From positions 46,755 through 110,754 of the forward strand of contig JADLGE010000003.1 of the NCBI GenBank assembly GCA_020849475.1: a stretch of DNA of 64,000 nt, read 5' to 3'. This DNA comes from Gammaproteobacteria bacterium. GTDB lineage: Bacteria > Pseudomonadota > Gammaproteobacteria > Ga0077536. A program made the position numbers and the translations under genes. The notes below the pieces were generated by a model. That model saw only the letters and a list, made by a program, of their open reading frames with translations, searched no databases and had not been told where the DNA came from. Numbering within the stretch: position 1 is the first letter of the stretch; every line of letters begins with the position of its first letter. Below are positions 33,983 to 44,095 of the stretch, piece after piece.

Positions 33983-35389
33983 GCGGGCGGGCATCCAATT
34001 GCCGTGAAAGCCAAACGGCACGCGTGTTTCGAGATGGGCGGTGGCCAGCGGACCGGCGCTCAACTGTTCGGCATCGAAGACCAGCAGATCGCTGCGTGCC
34101 TGCGCGGCCCGGTAGGCCACTGCCAACAGAAAGCCCTGCCCTTCGGGCGCGTCGCTGGCGCGCGGCACGAACACCGGCTCGGAAATGAAATCACCGGCAG
34201 GCAAGCGATAGAGTGCCTTGTGTCCCCGCACGAAGTCGTAACGTGCCAGCTCATCGAACACCGCCGCGCGCCCCTGCTCGCCCCGGGTGGTGGCGAAGTA
34301 ACCAAAGCGATGACGCAGGCCCGCATAGCGCTCATCGAGACGTGGATACTCCGAGGCCTGCTCGTCCAGTCGTTCCATGGCCACCGCTCGGCCCGTGTTC
34401 GTGACGGGGATGCGCCAGCGTTCCAGCCGCGCCACCGCCAGCGCCGGATCCGGCGCGCTGCCATCGGCGCCGGGAAAGCCCGGGCCGGCGTCGTAGCGCA
34501 ACATGTCGGCGACCAGCACATCGTCATCGTCGTAGGCATTGAGCGGATGAAACACGCAGCAGGCCTCGGCTTCAATCCATACAATGTCGCTGGCCGCGCC
34601 ATCACGCGGCATCACCCCCAGCAGCGATGGCAACTGCGGCTCCCAGGCCAGCATCGGTCCGCCGCGGCGCGCGCGCTCGGGAGAAATCGTCAGCGGAAAA
34701 ACAGGAAACACGATGTGTGCGCGGGTGACGATGAAGTCATGCACCATCGCTGCATAGGGCGCGTCGAATTCAACGCTGCGCGTCAGCCGGCCAGCGGCAT
34801 CGATATGGTGATAGGCCATGCGCCGCGAACCAAAGCCGCCAAGACCGTAGCCAAACGCATGCAGCGCGCCGGTCTCGGCATCGACCTTGGGATGCGCGCT
34901 CATCGGGCCGCGCAGCGCGCCGCCGTAATCGTGGCTGCCGCGCGAAGCGAGCGTCACCGGATCGAGTTCGAACGGTGGATTGAATTCTTCCAGCGCCAAC
35001 AGCCGCCCGCCATGAAAGAGAACATTGGTGTTGGCGACGTTATAGGGCGTGCCGCGCACAGAAGGGTCGCTGGTGGCGGGATTGCCGAAGGTGCCATACA
35101 AGGCCTGGCCCGCCGCCCACTCCCGTTCGAATTTGGCGGTGCGCACCCAGCGATTGCGATAGCGCACGCGGCCGTTCTCGATGTGGAACGCATGCACCAT
35201 GCCGTCGCCGGAAAACATGTGGTAGTTGTCGCGCGGCGGGTAGAGCGGATTGGGACCGTTGCGCAACAAGCTGCCGTTGAGCTCGCGCGGCAGTTCACCG
35301 GTGATGACGAGATCGGGCGCATCGCATTCGGTGCGCAACGGCGCGAAGTTGCCGCGCAGGAAACGTTGATTCGGATAGGGCTGGGTCAT
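33980..35389 (-). CDS. Carotenoid cleavage oxygenase (RPE65 family)
   Basis: A 469-residue non-heme iron oxygenase of the RPE65/carotenoid cleavage family. The four iron-binding histidines are all recognisable: H156 (MSAHPKVD), H207 (MVHDFI), H271 (VFHPLNAYDDDD) and H462 (FGFHGNWMP). The N-terminal NGSLLRNGPNP and HMFSGDGMVHAF are also typical. It splits a conjugated double bond of a carotenoid, stilbene or lignin-derived phenylpropanoid. No carotenoid biosynthesis genes are present here, so a stilbene/lignostilbene substrate is as likely as a carotenoid. The start is ATG 35389. Confidence 0.92.
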   Translation of the reverse strand: MTQPYPNQRFLRGNFAPLRTECDAPDLVITGELPRELNGSLLRNGPNPLYPPRDNYHMFSGDGMVHAFHIENGRVRYRNRWVRTAKFEREWAAGQALYGTFGNPATSDPSVRGTPYNVANTNVLFHGGRLLALEEFNPPFELDPVTLASRGSHDYGGALRGPMSAHPKVDAETGALHAFGYGLGGFGSRRMAYHHIDAAGRLTRSVEFDAPYAAMVHDFIVTRAHIVFPVFPLTISPERARRGGPMLAWEPQLPSLLGVMPRDGAASDIVWIEAEACCVFHPLNAYDDDDVLVADMLRYDAGPGFPGADGSAPDPALAVARLERWRIPVTNTGRAVAMERLDEQASEYPRLDERYAGLRHRFGYFATTRGEQGRAAVFDELARYDFVRGHKALYRLPAGDFISEPVFVPRASDAPEGQGFLLAVAYRAAQARSDLLVFDAEQLSAGPLATAHLETRVPFGFHGNWMPAR

Positions 35390-35462
35390 GCAAGCCTCCG
35401 CGCGCGGACGCGGCACGAAGGTGCCATACCGCAGTCGTTCATCGTTACAGGACAATCACCGT

Positions 35463-35984
35463 TCAATCCCACACCATGCGCTCATTGAACACGAAATGCT
35501 GGCGGGCGCCGGGCGCCAACGCCACCCACTGGCCGTCTTCGAGGGTCCACTGCGTGACTTCCAGCTGGCTGTAGCGCTGCGGCGCACCGTTGCGGGAAGG
35601 GCTCGCGAGTTCCGCGCCGAGCAGACGCGCGGCGACCTCGTGGCCTAAATCTTCCTGGAACGACAGCGTGACACGGGTGACATTGCCTTCCACGCGTACG
35701 CTGCGCCCATCGATGCCGACCAGTTCCCAGCCGCTGGTGTCGATATCCATTTGCCGCGCGTAGGCTTCGAACGGCACCACCGCGGCGAAGCGCGCACCGC
35801 GCAGTGCGTAGGCGGTCTGCCAGTCGTGGGTCTTCTCGGCCTGGTAGTAATCGAGGATGGCCTTGATGAGCGCGCGATCGCCGAGTTCATCCAGGCCGCT
35901 GGCGGCCAGGGTGTCGGCGGCGCGGGCCGCCGCAGTACCGAGCAGCAAGACCAGCATGAATGGCATTGCCATCCGCCACGTCAT
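35463..35984 (-). CDS. Secreted protein of unknown function
   Basis: A protein of about 173 residues with a signal peptide (MTWRMAMPFMLVLLLGTAAARA, cleavage after ARA). The mature part is a mixed alpha/beta domain with KAILDYYQAEKTHDWQTAYALRG, which resembles the start of NTF2/SnoaL-like or DUF4440-like folds, and closes with EVTQWTLEDGQWVALAPG. No catalytic motif is recognised. Several in-frame starts exist between 35966 and 36020; 35984 gives the most standard signal peptide. It lies 98 bases downstream of the hybrid kinase on the same strand. Confidence 0.55.
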   Translation of the reverse strand: MTWRMAMPFMLVLLLGTAAARAADTLAASGLDELGDRALIKAILDYYQAEKTHDWQTAYALRGARFAAVVPFEAYARQMDIDTSGWELVGIDGRSVRVEGNVTRVTLSFQEDLGHEVAARLLGAELASPSRNGAPQRYSQLEVTQWTLEDGQWVALAPGARQHFVFNERMVWD

Positions 35985-36082
35985 CAGCGTGCCCCGCCCC
36001 GTCCCTGTTCTCATCATCACTCTGTCTGCTCTGTTTCACGACCACGCGCGCCGCGCATGGTAACAGGCGCAGCGCGCCGCGT

Positions 36083-39000
36083 TCAGGGCGCGGGCGTGTC
36101 GGTGGTGAATGCCGGCGACGCGGCGGGGTCGCTGTGCAGCGCCGCGCCAATGTGCTTCAGCACTTCATCGAAATCCACCGGCTTGGTGAATACGCCGCGC
36201 ACGCCGAGGCTTTGCGCCATCAGGGTGTCGAGGCGATCGCTATAGCCAGTGCAGATGAACACCGGCAGCTCGGGGCGACGGGTGAGGATCTGTCGCGCCA
36301 GGCTGTCGCCGCTCAACTGCGGCATGGTCATGTCCAGCACCATCGCATCAAATGCCTCGGGCTGGGCCTGGAAAGCGGCCAACGCCGACGTACTGTCGTT
36401 GAACGACAGCACGCGATAGCCGTTACCCTCCAGCAATTCCTGCCACAGGCGTGTGAGGGCCGGTTCATCGTCGACCACCGCGATGCAGGCGCCACCGCCG
36501 GCGTTCCCGACCACCGGCAGCGCGACGGGGGCAGCTTGCGGACTGGGTCCGCCGAAAGGCGGGAACAACAACTGGAAACGCGTGCCGCTGCCGGGCGCCG
36601 ATTCGAGCAGGATATGACCGTGGGCGTCGTGCACGATGCCATGCACCATGGCGAGGCCGAGGCCGGTGCCCTTGCCGACTTCCTTGGTGGTGAAGAACGG
36701 GCGAAAGATTTCAGTCTGGCTCTCGGGCGCAATGCCGGGCCCGTCGTCAGCAATGCGCAAGACCACGTAGTCGCCTTCGAACCCGCGCTGACAGGACGCG
36801 CACACGCTGCGCCCGACATGCTGCAAACGCACGCTCAAGGTGAGTTGCCCCTGGCCATTCATGGCGTCGCGCGCATTGATGGCGAGGTTCATCACCGCCT
36901 GGTGAAACGCCACCGAACTCACCGCCAGCGCCGGCAGCTGTTCGTCGTATTCGCGCACCACCGCCATGCTGGCCGGCAGCACCGCACCCAACAGCTTCGT
37001 CACTTCTTCGAGCGCCGCCTGCGGCTGCAGCACGTCCAGCACCGACCCCGGTTTATCGACGCGGCTGAACTTCATCATCTTCGCGACCAGGTCGCGCGCG
37101 CGTTCGGCGCCGCGTTGCACCTCGTTGAGATAACTCGCGAGCTTGCTGTCGGGGTCCGGCACTTCGCGCGCCAGCGCCAGGGTCGTGAAGCCCAGCACGC
37201 TGCCGAGGATATTGTTGAAGTCGTGCGCGATGCCGCCGGTCAACTGGCCGATGGCTTCCATCTTCTGCGCCTGGGTGAGTTGACTGCGCAATCGATCGCG
37301 CTCCTGCTCGGCCTGCTTCTGGTCAGTGATGTCCATCACCACGCCACTCCACGCGACCTCGCCGTCCTGCTCGGGATGCGGCTGCCCGAGGGTGCGTATC
37401 CAGCGCACCGCGCCGCGCACGATGTAACGCATTTCCAGCGCTACCGGGCCGTGCAACAAGCGGCTGCGGGCACGAATGCGCTGATATTCGGCGAGATCCT
37501 CCGGATGCGCGATTTTGAGCGGCGTGTTCGGGTCGCGCATCATGCGCTCAGCCGTGACGCCCATGAGATGACAGTACTGCGGACTGACATAGGTATAGCG
37601 ATAGCCGCCTTCGCGATCGATGGCGAGCGAGAACAGGCCCACCGGCAGGCGCACGGCAAGTTCCGCGAAGCGCTGCTCGGAGGCCTGCAAGGCGCTGAGC
37701 GCGGCGGCGCGCTCGGCCTCGCGGCCGTAGTTGTCCAGCGCGAAGGAAATATCGAGCGCCACCTCTTCCAGGGTGGGGATGGCATAGGCGCCGAAATATT
37801 CGGCCTCGCGTGCGTAGAGATTGAGCGCGCCGACCACTACATCGTTGCGCCGGATGGGAATCGCGGCGGTGTGGTAGCCCGCGCGCATGGCCTGGCGATG
37901 CCAGGGCGTGGGCGCGGGATCAGCGTCGCTCTGGTTGCTGAACAGATACTTGTTCAACAGCAGCGTCGGCGCATAGGGCCATGCGCTGCGTGGCTGCGGC
38001 TGCTCACCGTCGGCATCGCCGAGCACACCGGGCGCCGCGCCGGCCTGCGCCACCAGGCGCGTGACCCCGGCTTTGGCATCGAGCATGGCTATCCACGCAA
38101 ATTCGAACTGCCCGAATTCAACGGCCACCTGGCACACGCGCGGGAACAACGATTCTTCATCGGGACAGCGCACGATGGCCTGGTTGGTCTGCGAGAGCTG
38201 CGAATAAAGACGCGACAGGCGCGCGAGCTCACGATCGGCCACACCCGCGCGGCGCGAGTTGTGCCACAGCAAGACCGTCACCACCACCGTCAACACCACC
38301 GACATGATGGCCAGACCAAAGCCGGTGTCGTACCAGCCGGCGTGCTGCCCGGCCAGACGCAGCGAACCGATCACCGGCACCGCCAGCGCCACCGCCAGCA
38401 GGGTGTTGCGCGCTGCCGCTGAGGATGGCGTCGGCTGGGAAAAATCCGCTATCCAGCCACGGTCCGCAGTGACCGCCAGCAGGCCCAGGGCGAAGGCCAA
38501 AAAGACGATGGATGAATGCAGCGCAATGGCGGACAACTCGTCGGTGCGATAAAGCGCTTCGACGGCATACAAATGGCCGTAGGTGGTGGTCAGCATCAGC
38601 ACGCCGAGCGCGGTGGCCAGCAACTGCGGCATGGACTGACGTCGCGTTGCCGGCAGCGCCAGCAGCAGCAGCGCGCCCGCGCCGAGTGCGATGGCGACAG
38701 CCGCGACCGACGCCATGCGCATCGGTAACTGCTCGGCGCTGTCGGACGCCGCTGGCGAGCCGATGAGCGCGTCGATGCCGAAGTCCAGCGACCACAAGTA
38801 TTCGCCGAGGGTCAGCAGCGCGATGAGCAGGGACGGGGCCGCCAACAGCAGCAGGCCCAAGTCCGCGCGCCCTGCCGATTCGGCGCGACGTTCGTTGCCA
38901 ACCGCCTTGAACAAGCCCACGCCGAGCGCGATGGCGCACAGCGCGGTGTTGGCCTTCATGGTCGCGAAGCCCGGCAGCAGCGACTTCATGGTGTCGATAT

Positions 39001-39100
39001 CCGCCAGCCAGCCGAGCAGCACCACGCAGCCGACCAGCGCCACCAAGCCGCTGGCGACCGATGCCAGCAAGAGCTGCTGGCTTCTTATCTGCTCACGCAC
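36083..39100 (-). CDS. Large membrane hybrid sensor histidine kinase
   Basis: A 1005-residue hybrid kinase. The N-terminal ~270 residues contain about seven or eight hydrophobic helices (MASE-like). A GAF domain (~290-450) follows, then a PAS/PAC domain (~460-600), HisKA with [22 protein letters not shown], HATPase_c with [18 protein letters not shown] and [21 protein letters not shown], and a C-terminal receiver with [21 protein letters not shown] and FTKPVDF. A Cys-x2-Cys pair (VCASCQRGF) lies between the N and G1 boxes, as in the kinase at 29981. The start is GTG 39100 with GAGGGG upstream. The output partner is unknown, as no response regulator is adjacent. Confidence 0.9.
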   Translation of the reverse strand: MREQIRSQQLLLASVASGLVALVGCVVLLGWLADIDTMKSLLPGFATMKANTALCAIALGVGLFKAVGNERRAESAGRADLGLLLLAAPSLLIALLTLGEYLWSLDFGIDALIGSPAASDSAEQLPMRMASVAAVAIALGAGALLLLALPATRRQSMPQLLATALGVLMLTTTYGHLYAVEALYRTDELSAIALHSSIVFLAFALGLLAVTADRGWIADFSQPTPSSAAARNTLLAVALAVPVIGSLRLAGQHAGWYDTGFGLAIMSVVLTVVVTVLLWHNSRRAGVADRELARLSRLYSQLSQTNQAIVRCPDEESLFPRVCQVAVEFGQFEFAWIAMLDAKAGVTRLVAQAGAAPGVLGDADGEQPQPRSAWPYAPTLLLNKYLFSNQSDADPAPTPWHRQAMRAGYHTAAIPIRRNDVVVGALNLYAREAEYFGAYAIPTLEEVALDISFALDNYGREAERAAALSALQASEQRFAELAVRLPVGLFSLAIDREGGYRYTYVSPQYCHLMGVTAERMMRDPNTPLKIAHPEDLAEYQRIRARSRLLHGPVALEMRYIVRGAVRWIRTLGQPHPEQDGEVAWSGVVMDITDQKQAEQERDRLRSQLTQAQKMEAIGQLTGGIAHDFNNILGSVLGFTTLALAREVPDPDSKLASYLNEVQRGAERARDLVAKMMKFSRVDKPGSVLDVLQPQAALEEVTKLLGAVLPASMAVVREYDEQLPALAVSSVAFHQAVMNLAINARDAMNGQGQLTLSVRLQHVGRSVCASCQRGFEGDYVVLRIADDGPGIAPESQTEIFRPFFTTKEVGKGTGLGLAMVHGIVHDAHGHILLESAPGSGTRFQLLFPPFGGPSPQAAPVALPVVGNAGGGACIAVVDDEPALTRLWQELLEGNGYRVLSFNDSTSALAAFQAQPEAFDAMVLDMTMPQLSGDSLARQILTRRPELPVFICTGYSDRLDTLMAQSLGVRGVFTKPVDFDEVLKHIGAALHSDPAASPAFTTDTPAP

Positions 39101-39199
39101 TTAGGCCCCTCGGTTGCAACGCGGGCTACCTTGTAGCACGTCGGCGCAGCACAGAACCTTGATCCGGACCAGAAACCTGACGCGCCGGACGCGCTGGCC

Positions 39200-40186
39200 T
39201 CAATCCTCGCGCAGGGCAGCCGCGAGCTGGTAGGACCTGAGCCGCGCCTCATGATCGAAAATCTGCGCGGTGAGCATGAGTTCGTCGGCCTGGGTGCGGG
39301 CGATGAAATCGTCGAATTGGGCGCGCGCGCTGTCGCGCGTACCGACGATGGCCAGGCGCAGGGCGCGATCAACGCCGGCCTTCTCGCCCGGTGACCAGTA
39401 GTCGTCCATCGAATCGAGCGGCGGCTGCACCTTGCCCGGCGCGCCGCGGAACAGATTGGTGAACTGCTGCTGGGCAGAAGTGAACAGGCGGCGCGCCTCG
39501 GCGTCGGTGTCGGCCAGCACGCAGTTCACGCCCAGCATCACGTAGGGTTTCGCCAGGCGGTGCGAGGGCTGGAAGTAACGCCGGTAGACGTCGAGCGCAT
39601 CGAGCAGCATTTCCGGCGCGAAGTGCGAGGCGAAGCCAAACGGCAGTCCAAGCGTGGCGGCGAGCTGCGCGCCAAACAGGCTCGAGCCCAGGATCCACAC
39701 CGGCACCTCGAGACCGCAACCCGGCACCGCCTGAATGACCTGGCGCGGCTGCGCCGGTTCAAACAGGGTCAGCAGTTCGGCGACGTCCTGCGGAAAACGT
39801 TCGGCGGCGCGCACGGAATCACGGCGCAAGGCCCGCGCGGTCATGCCGTCGGCGCCCGGCGCACGCCCCAGCGCCAGATCGATACGGCCCGGGTACAGTG
39901 ATTCAAGCGTGCCGAACTGCTCGGCGATGACCAGCGGTGAATGATTGGGCAGCATCACACCGCCGGCGCCGACGCGAATGCGCTGGGTGCCGCTGGCAAT
40001 GTGGCTCATCACCACCGAAGTGGCGGCACTGGCAATGCCGACCATGTTGTGATGTTCCGCCAGCCAGTAGCGCTGATAGCCCCACTGCTCGGCATGGCGC
40101 GCGAGATCGAGGCTGTTGCGAAACGCGTCGGCCGGCGTGGCGTCCACCACCACCGGACACAGGTCGAGCACGGAAAATGGAATCAT
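39200..40186 (-). CDS. Luciferase-like flavin-dependent monooxygenase
   Basis: A 328-residue LLM-class flavin oxidoreductase of the group that includes YhbW and alkanal monooxygenase-like proteins. Seen: [85 protein letters not shown] and [29 protein letters not shown]. These use reduced flavin and oxygen, or F420 in some subgroups; the substrate is unknown. ATG 40186 overlaps the stop of the MFS transporter as ATGA, so transporter and enzyme are coupled and may act on the same compound. Confidence 0.88.
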   Translation of the reverse strand: MIPFSVLDLCPVVVDATPADAFRNSLDLARHAEQWGYQRYWLAEHHNMVGIASAATSVVMSHIASGTQRIRVGAGGVMLPNHSPLVIAEQFGTLESLYPGRIDLALGRAPGADGMTARALRRDSVRAAERFPQDVAELLTLFEPAQPRQVIQAVPGCGLEVPVWILGSSLFGAQLAATLGLPFGFASHFAPEMLLDALDVYRRYFQPSHRLAKPYVMLGVNCVLADTDAEARRLFTSAQQQFTNLFRGAPGKVQPPLDSMDDYWSPGEKAGVDRALRLAIVGTRDSARAQFDDFIARTQADELMLTAQIFDHEARLRSYQLAAALRED

Positions 40187-41445
40187 GGGCGCGCAGGCTC
40201 CAGCGGTTTGACGAAACAGGCCGCGCAAAAGCCGGCCGCGGCGCCGAACATCACGTAGTAGGCAGCCGCGTACGGGTCGCCCGTCGTGCCTATCAACCAG
40301 GTCACGATGAACTGCGCGAAGCCGCCGAACAACATCACGGCGAGGTTATACGCCAGCGACAGACCGGTGGACCGTACCCCCGGCGGGAACTGCTCGGCGA
40401 CAGCGGTCGCGACCGGCCCGAAATAGAACGCGAACAGCACGCACACCGTGACCTGCAGCAGCATGAGATTGGCGATCGTCGGCGCCGCGTGCACGCGATG
40501 GAACAGCGGCAGCAGCACACACAGCATGGCCGCCGAGCCGAACATCAACAAGGGCCGGATGGCGATGCGATCGGCCAGCCAGCCGGCGGTCGGCGTCAGT
40601 ATCGAAAGCGTGATCAGCGCCGTGACCTGCACCTTGAAGGCGTCCTTGGCGGCGAAGTGCAGCTCGTGCTGGGCGAAGGTCGGCATGTAGATGAGGATGA
40701 CGTAATAGGTGATGGTGCCGCAGATGACGAGACCGAAAGTCACCATCACCCCGCGCAGGTTCTCATGCAGCATGGTCAGCAGCGGCAATCGCTGCGCGGC
40801 CGATTTCTGGTGATCGAGAAAGGCGTCGCTTTCTTCGAGATGACGGGCGATGTAGACGCCGACAGGCGCGATCAAGAGGCCGACCGCGAACGGCAGGCGC
40901 CAGCCCCAGGCCATGGTCTGCTCGGGCGTCAGCAGCACGCTCAAGGCCATGCCAGCGCAGGCGCCGCCGAGCGCCGCCAGGGCTTGGCCTATCTGCGTCA
41001 TGGAACCGTAAAGCCCTTTGCGGCCGGGCGGCGCGACTTCGACCAGGAAGGAAGTCGCGATGGCGTACTGGCCGCCGGTGGCAAAGCCCTGCAAGAGGCG
41101 CGCGAACACGATCAAGGCCGGTGCGATATAGCCGATGCTGGCATAGGTCGGCGCGAAGGCGATGGTCAACAGCGACACCGTCATCAGCGCGATGATGATC
41201 TGCATCGCCGCCTTGCGCCCTTTCTTGTCGGCATAGATGCCCATCAGCACGCCGCCGATGGGCCGCATGACGAAGCCCACGCCGAAGGTCGCGGTGGTTT
41301 TCAGTAGCCGGATGTATTGATCGTCGCCAGGGAAGAACAGGTCGGCGATCATCACGCTCAACATGCCGAACACGACGAAGTCGTACCACTCGAGCGCATT
41401 GCCGAGCACGGCAGCGGCCACCTGTTTTTCGCGTGAAGCAGGCAT
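40183..41445 (-). CDS. MHS-family MFS transporter
   Basis: A 420-residue, twelve-helix transporter of the metabolite:H+ symporter family (ProP, KgtP, ShiA relatives). Motifs: [15 protein letters not shown] at the first helix, [21 protein letters not shown] between helices 2 and 3, [33 protein letters not shown], and [23 protein letters not shown] members import organic acids or osmolytes. It is coupled to the luciferase-like monooxygenase. The start ATG 41445 gives the usual short cytoplasmic N-terminus. It is divergent from the second amidase across repeat family A. Confidence 0.9.
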   Translation of the reverse strand: MPASREKQVAAAVLGNALEWYDFVVFGMLSVMIADLFFPGDDQYIRLLKTTATFGVGFVMRPIGGVLMGIYADKKGRKAAMQIIIALMTVSLLTIAFAPTYASIGYIAPALIVFARLLQGFATGGQYAIATSFLVEVAPPGRKGLYGSMTQIGQALAALGGACAGMALSVLLTPEQTMAWGWRLPFAVGLLIAPVGVYIARHLEESDAFLDHQKSAAQRLPLLTMLHENLRGVMVTFGLVICGTITYYVILIYMPTFAQHELHFAAKDAFKVQVTALITLSILTPTAGWLADRIAIRPLLMFGSAAMLCVLLPLFHRVHAAPTIANLMLLQVTVCVLFAFYFGPVATAVAEQFPPGVRSTGLSLAYNLAVMLFGGFAQFIVTWLIGTTGDPYAAAYYVMFGAAAGFCAACFVKPLEPARP

Positions 41446-41520
41446 GACTATCCCTGGGATTGAAGGCCGGTGCAGGGTACTTGAACGGCGGGGGAGCAAC
41501 AACGGCGGGCGCCATGCCCT

Positions 41521-41580
41521 GTCGGTCAGACTTCAGTCTGACATGGCGCACCGAATGTCAGACTGAAGTCTGACCCACAG
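41521..41580. repeat. Repeat family A, inverted pair in divergent promoter region
   Basis: GGTCAGACTTCAGTCTGACAT (from 41524) faces GAATGTCAGACTGAAGTCTGA followed by CCCACAG (41553-41580). The pair lies between the divergent MHS transporter and amidase genes, which is unlike the between-convergent position seen at 10975 and 44949. No gene is seen in the 41446-41675 gap. Confidence 0.85.
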
Positions 41581-41675
41581 GAAGGGTCGCAAAGTGTTGA
41601 GGATGGCCCCCGATTGACGCCCCCACGCCCGCGCCGCCATAGTCTGGTCATCCATCAACGCACGGGATGATCACC

Positions 41676-43088
41676 ATGAGCAGCACGCCGCTTCACTACC
41701 TCGACCTCACTGAACTCAGCGCCCAGTTGCGCAGCGGCGCCCTGTCGCCGGTGGCGGTCACGGAAACGATGCTGACGCGCATCGCCGAACTCGACCCGAC
41801 CTTGTTGAGCTATGTGACGACCATGGCCGACAGCGCGCGTGAGGAAGCCAAGGCGGCCGAGCGTGAGATTGCCGCCGGACGCTATCGCGGCCCGCTGCAC
41901 GGTGTGCCGCTGGCGGTGAAAGATCTGTGTGACGCGACGGGCGTGCGCACGTCGGCCGGCATGCCGCATGTGCGTGCCAAGATCGCGCCGGCCACCAGCG
42001 ATGCGACCGTGGTCGCGCGCCTGCGCGCCGCCGGTGCGGTGATCCTGGGCAAGCTGCAACTGACCGAAGGCGCGGTCGCGCATCATCATCCCGACATCGT
42101 GCCGCCCATCAATCCTCACCAGGCAGGTTACTGGAGTGGCGCGTCTTCGAGTGGCACCGGCGTGGCGGTGGCTGCGGGCCTGTGCTTCGGCGGCCTCGGC
42201 TCCGACACCGGCGGCTCGATACGCTTCCCCTCCTTCGCCAACGGCATCACCGGCTTGAAACCCACCTGGGGGCGGGTCAGTCGCGCTGGCGTGTTCGCAC
42301 TGTCATGGTCGCTCGATCACCTCGGCCCGATGGCACGCAGCGCCGCCGATTGCGCGCTGCTGTTGAATGCGATTGCCGGCGCCGATGATGCCGACCCCAC
42401 CGCGCTGTGCGCACCGGTGCCGGACTACAGCTACAAGCTCGACGGCGATCTGCGCGGCGTGAAAGTCGGTATCGACGAAAACTTCGCCACCCGCGATGTC
42501 GAGCCGGCAACGGTCGCCGCCATGCGTGAATGCCTGGCGGTTCTGAAGGATGCCGGCGCGACCGTGGTGCCGGTGCGCTTCCCCGACACCAGCGCCGCAC
42601 TCGCGGCGTGGACGCCGCTGTGTTGCGCTGAAGTCGCCGCCTATCACGCCGCCACCTATCCGTCGCGTGCCGCCGAATACGGCCCGGGCCTCGCCGGTCT
42701 GCTCGACATCGGCCTCGCCACGTCGGGCGTCGAGTATGCGCGCGCCCATGACGTCCGGCAGGCCCTGCGCGGTGAGTTCGCGCATGTGTTCCAAGGCGTG
42801 GATGTGGCCATCTCGCCAGCGCTGGCGCGCCAGAATCTGACCCTCGAAGACTTCGCCGTATTTGGCACCCGGGACGATGACTGGCCGAACCTGCTGCGCT
42901 TCACCGCGCCGTTCGACATCACCGGCACGCCGACCTTGTCACTGCCTGCCGGCCGCAACAACGATGGCGCGCCTTTCGGCTTCCAGCTGGTGGCGGGACA
43001 TCTCGAGGAAAGTCTGCTGCTGCGCGCTGGCCATGCCTGGCAGCGTGCCACCGCGCATCACCAGTTGCGGCCACGGCTGGCGCCGTAA
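41676..43088 (+). CDS. Amidase signature family hydrolase (second of two)
   Basis: A 470-residue amidase. The catalytic Lys is in HGVPLAVKDLCDATG, the Gly/Ser-rich motif is SGASSSGTGVAVAAGLCFGG, and the nucleophile Ser is in GSDTGGSIRFPSFANGITGLKPTWGRVS; these are close to those of Asp/Glu-tRNA amidotransferase A and other amidases. There is no gatB/gatC next to it, so a stand-alone amidase is likely. ATG 41676 has GGGA at 8 bases; another ATG lies 9 bases upstream. It differs clearly from the amidase at 32345, so the two are not recent duplicates. Confidence 0.88.
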   Translation: MSSTPLHYLDLTELSAQLRSGALSPVAVTETMLTRIAELDPTLLSYVTTMADSAREEAKAAEREIAAGRYRGPLHGVPLAVKDLCDATGVRTSAGMPHVRAKIAPATSDATVVARLRAAGAVILGKLQLTEGAVAHHHPDIVPPINPHQAGYWSGASSSGTGVAVAAGLCFGGLGSDTGGSIRFPSFANGITGLKPTWGRVSRAGVFALSWSLDHLGPMARSAADCALLLNAIAGADDADPTALCAPVPDYSYKLDGDLRGVKVGIDENFATRDVEPATVAAMRECLAVLKDAGATVVPVRFPDTSAALAAWTPLCCAEVAAYHAATYPSRAAEYGPGLAGLLDIGLATSGVEYARAHDVRQALRGEFAHVFQGVDVAISPALARQNLTLEDFAVFGTRDDDWPNLLRFTAPFDITGTPTLSLPAGRNNDGAPFGFQLVAGHLEESLLLRAGHAWQRATAHHQLRPRLAP

Positions 43089-43107
43089 GCGCGGGACGCC
43101 GACGGCG

Positions 43108-43899
43108 TCAGTCGTCGGCGTTGACGTCGATTTGATCCATGTGCAGGCCACCGCTCACGGCGGTGCCCGTGATGCGGATCTGGCTCGGCTGCGCGGTCTG
43201 ATCGAAATCGCATAACGACAGGAAGTGCGTCGAGTACCACACCGCCTTGGCTTCGGCCGCAAGCACACTGTCGCGGCCGTAATAGCTGTCGTTGGCGCCC
43301 ATGATGCGGTGCTTCAAACCCAGGCCGCGCGCCAGCACGTCATTGGCCACCACGCTGCGCGCGGCGCCAAAACTCACCAGCTCCACCGCTGGCACGTTCC
43401 ATAGCGGTTGATTGAGCTCGAGGTAGCGCTTGACGCGTTCGCGCCAGGCTGGCTCTTTCAAACGCGTGGTCGGATCGAACAGCAGCACACGCGCCGACAG
43501 CTTGCGATCAAGGCAACGCTGCCACACACCGGGCAACAGGCAGTTGTTGGGCGCGGTAGCAAACAACACCGCAAGCTTGGCGTCGTCGTAAGCATTGGCG
43601 CCGCAGGCGAAGCGCATGACCTGAAAAGTATCCTGCGGATGCGCCGCGACGTATTGGATGAATTCCTTGACGTAAGCGCTGATCAACTTCAGCGGCAGCA
43701 ACCGGCAATCGGTATCGCGAAATGGAACGGCATAGGCGTTGCCGGCCGGCCCGTTCGCCAGGCCCACCTGGGCGCCATGGACGCGCACCGCGAACGCCGC
43801 GCCAGGCAGGTCGTGACGACCGGCCTGGTCGGTGCCAAATACATGGATGGGCTCGGCAGCGGAGACGCCGGACAATACATGGGACGCTTCGGCCGCCAT
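43108..43899 (-). CDS. Phage-type A1S_2505-like domain fused to an unknown domain
   Basis: A 263-residue protein. Residues ~16-127 resemble a small domain known from phage non-structural proteins: PIHVFGTDQAGRHDLPGAAFA, YAVPFRDTD, then YVKEFIQYVAAHP, FQVMRFACGANAYDD and ATAPNNCLLPGVW (family consensus is of the form FGSN-AGRHG...IPT...GCG-AG...PNN---P--W). Residues ~135-263 are unlike that family; VELVSFGAARSVVANDVLARGLGLKH could be a diverged SLOG/DUF2493-type nucleotide-binding domain, which is a guess. It starts at ATG 43899. Its function and origin are unclear; no phage genes adjoin. Confidence 0.5.
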   Translation of the reverse strand: MAAEASHVLSGVSAAEPIHVFGTDQAGRHDLPGAAFAVRVHGAQVGLANGPAGNAYAVPFRDTDCRLLPLKLISAYVKEFIQYVAAHPQDTFQVMRFACGANAYDDAKLAVLFATAPNNCLLPGVWQRCLDRKLSARVLLFDPTTRLKEPAWRERVKRYLELNQPLWNVPAVELVSFGAARSVVANDVLARGLGLKHRIMGANDSYYGRDSVLAAEAKAVWYSTHFLSLCDFDQTAQPSQIRITGTAVSGGLHMDQIDVNADD

Positions 43900-44095
43900 C
43901 TTTTACCTCGCGACAATGGTTCCTTGATGATTCGACCCCAAGGCCATGGGGCGAGGGGTCGGCGAACCCAGCTAGTAGCGGCGGCGGCGCGTCAATGCTT
44001 AGGCGCAGCGGACACGCCGCAGGCAAATCGCTCAAGCCGCTCCCGCGCTGCTATGCTCGATGCAGAGACTTGAAACCAACGGAGAGGAAAGCATC

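Noticed and set aside
35960..38422. An 820-codon plus-strand open frame opposite the hybrid kinase
   Set aside because: His/Arg/Gln-rich composition and no motif; the minus strand encodes a full hybrid kinase.
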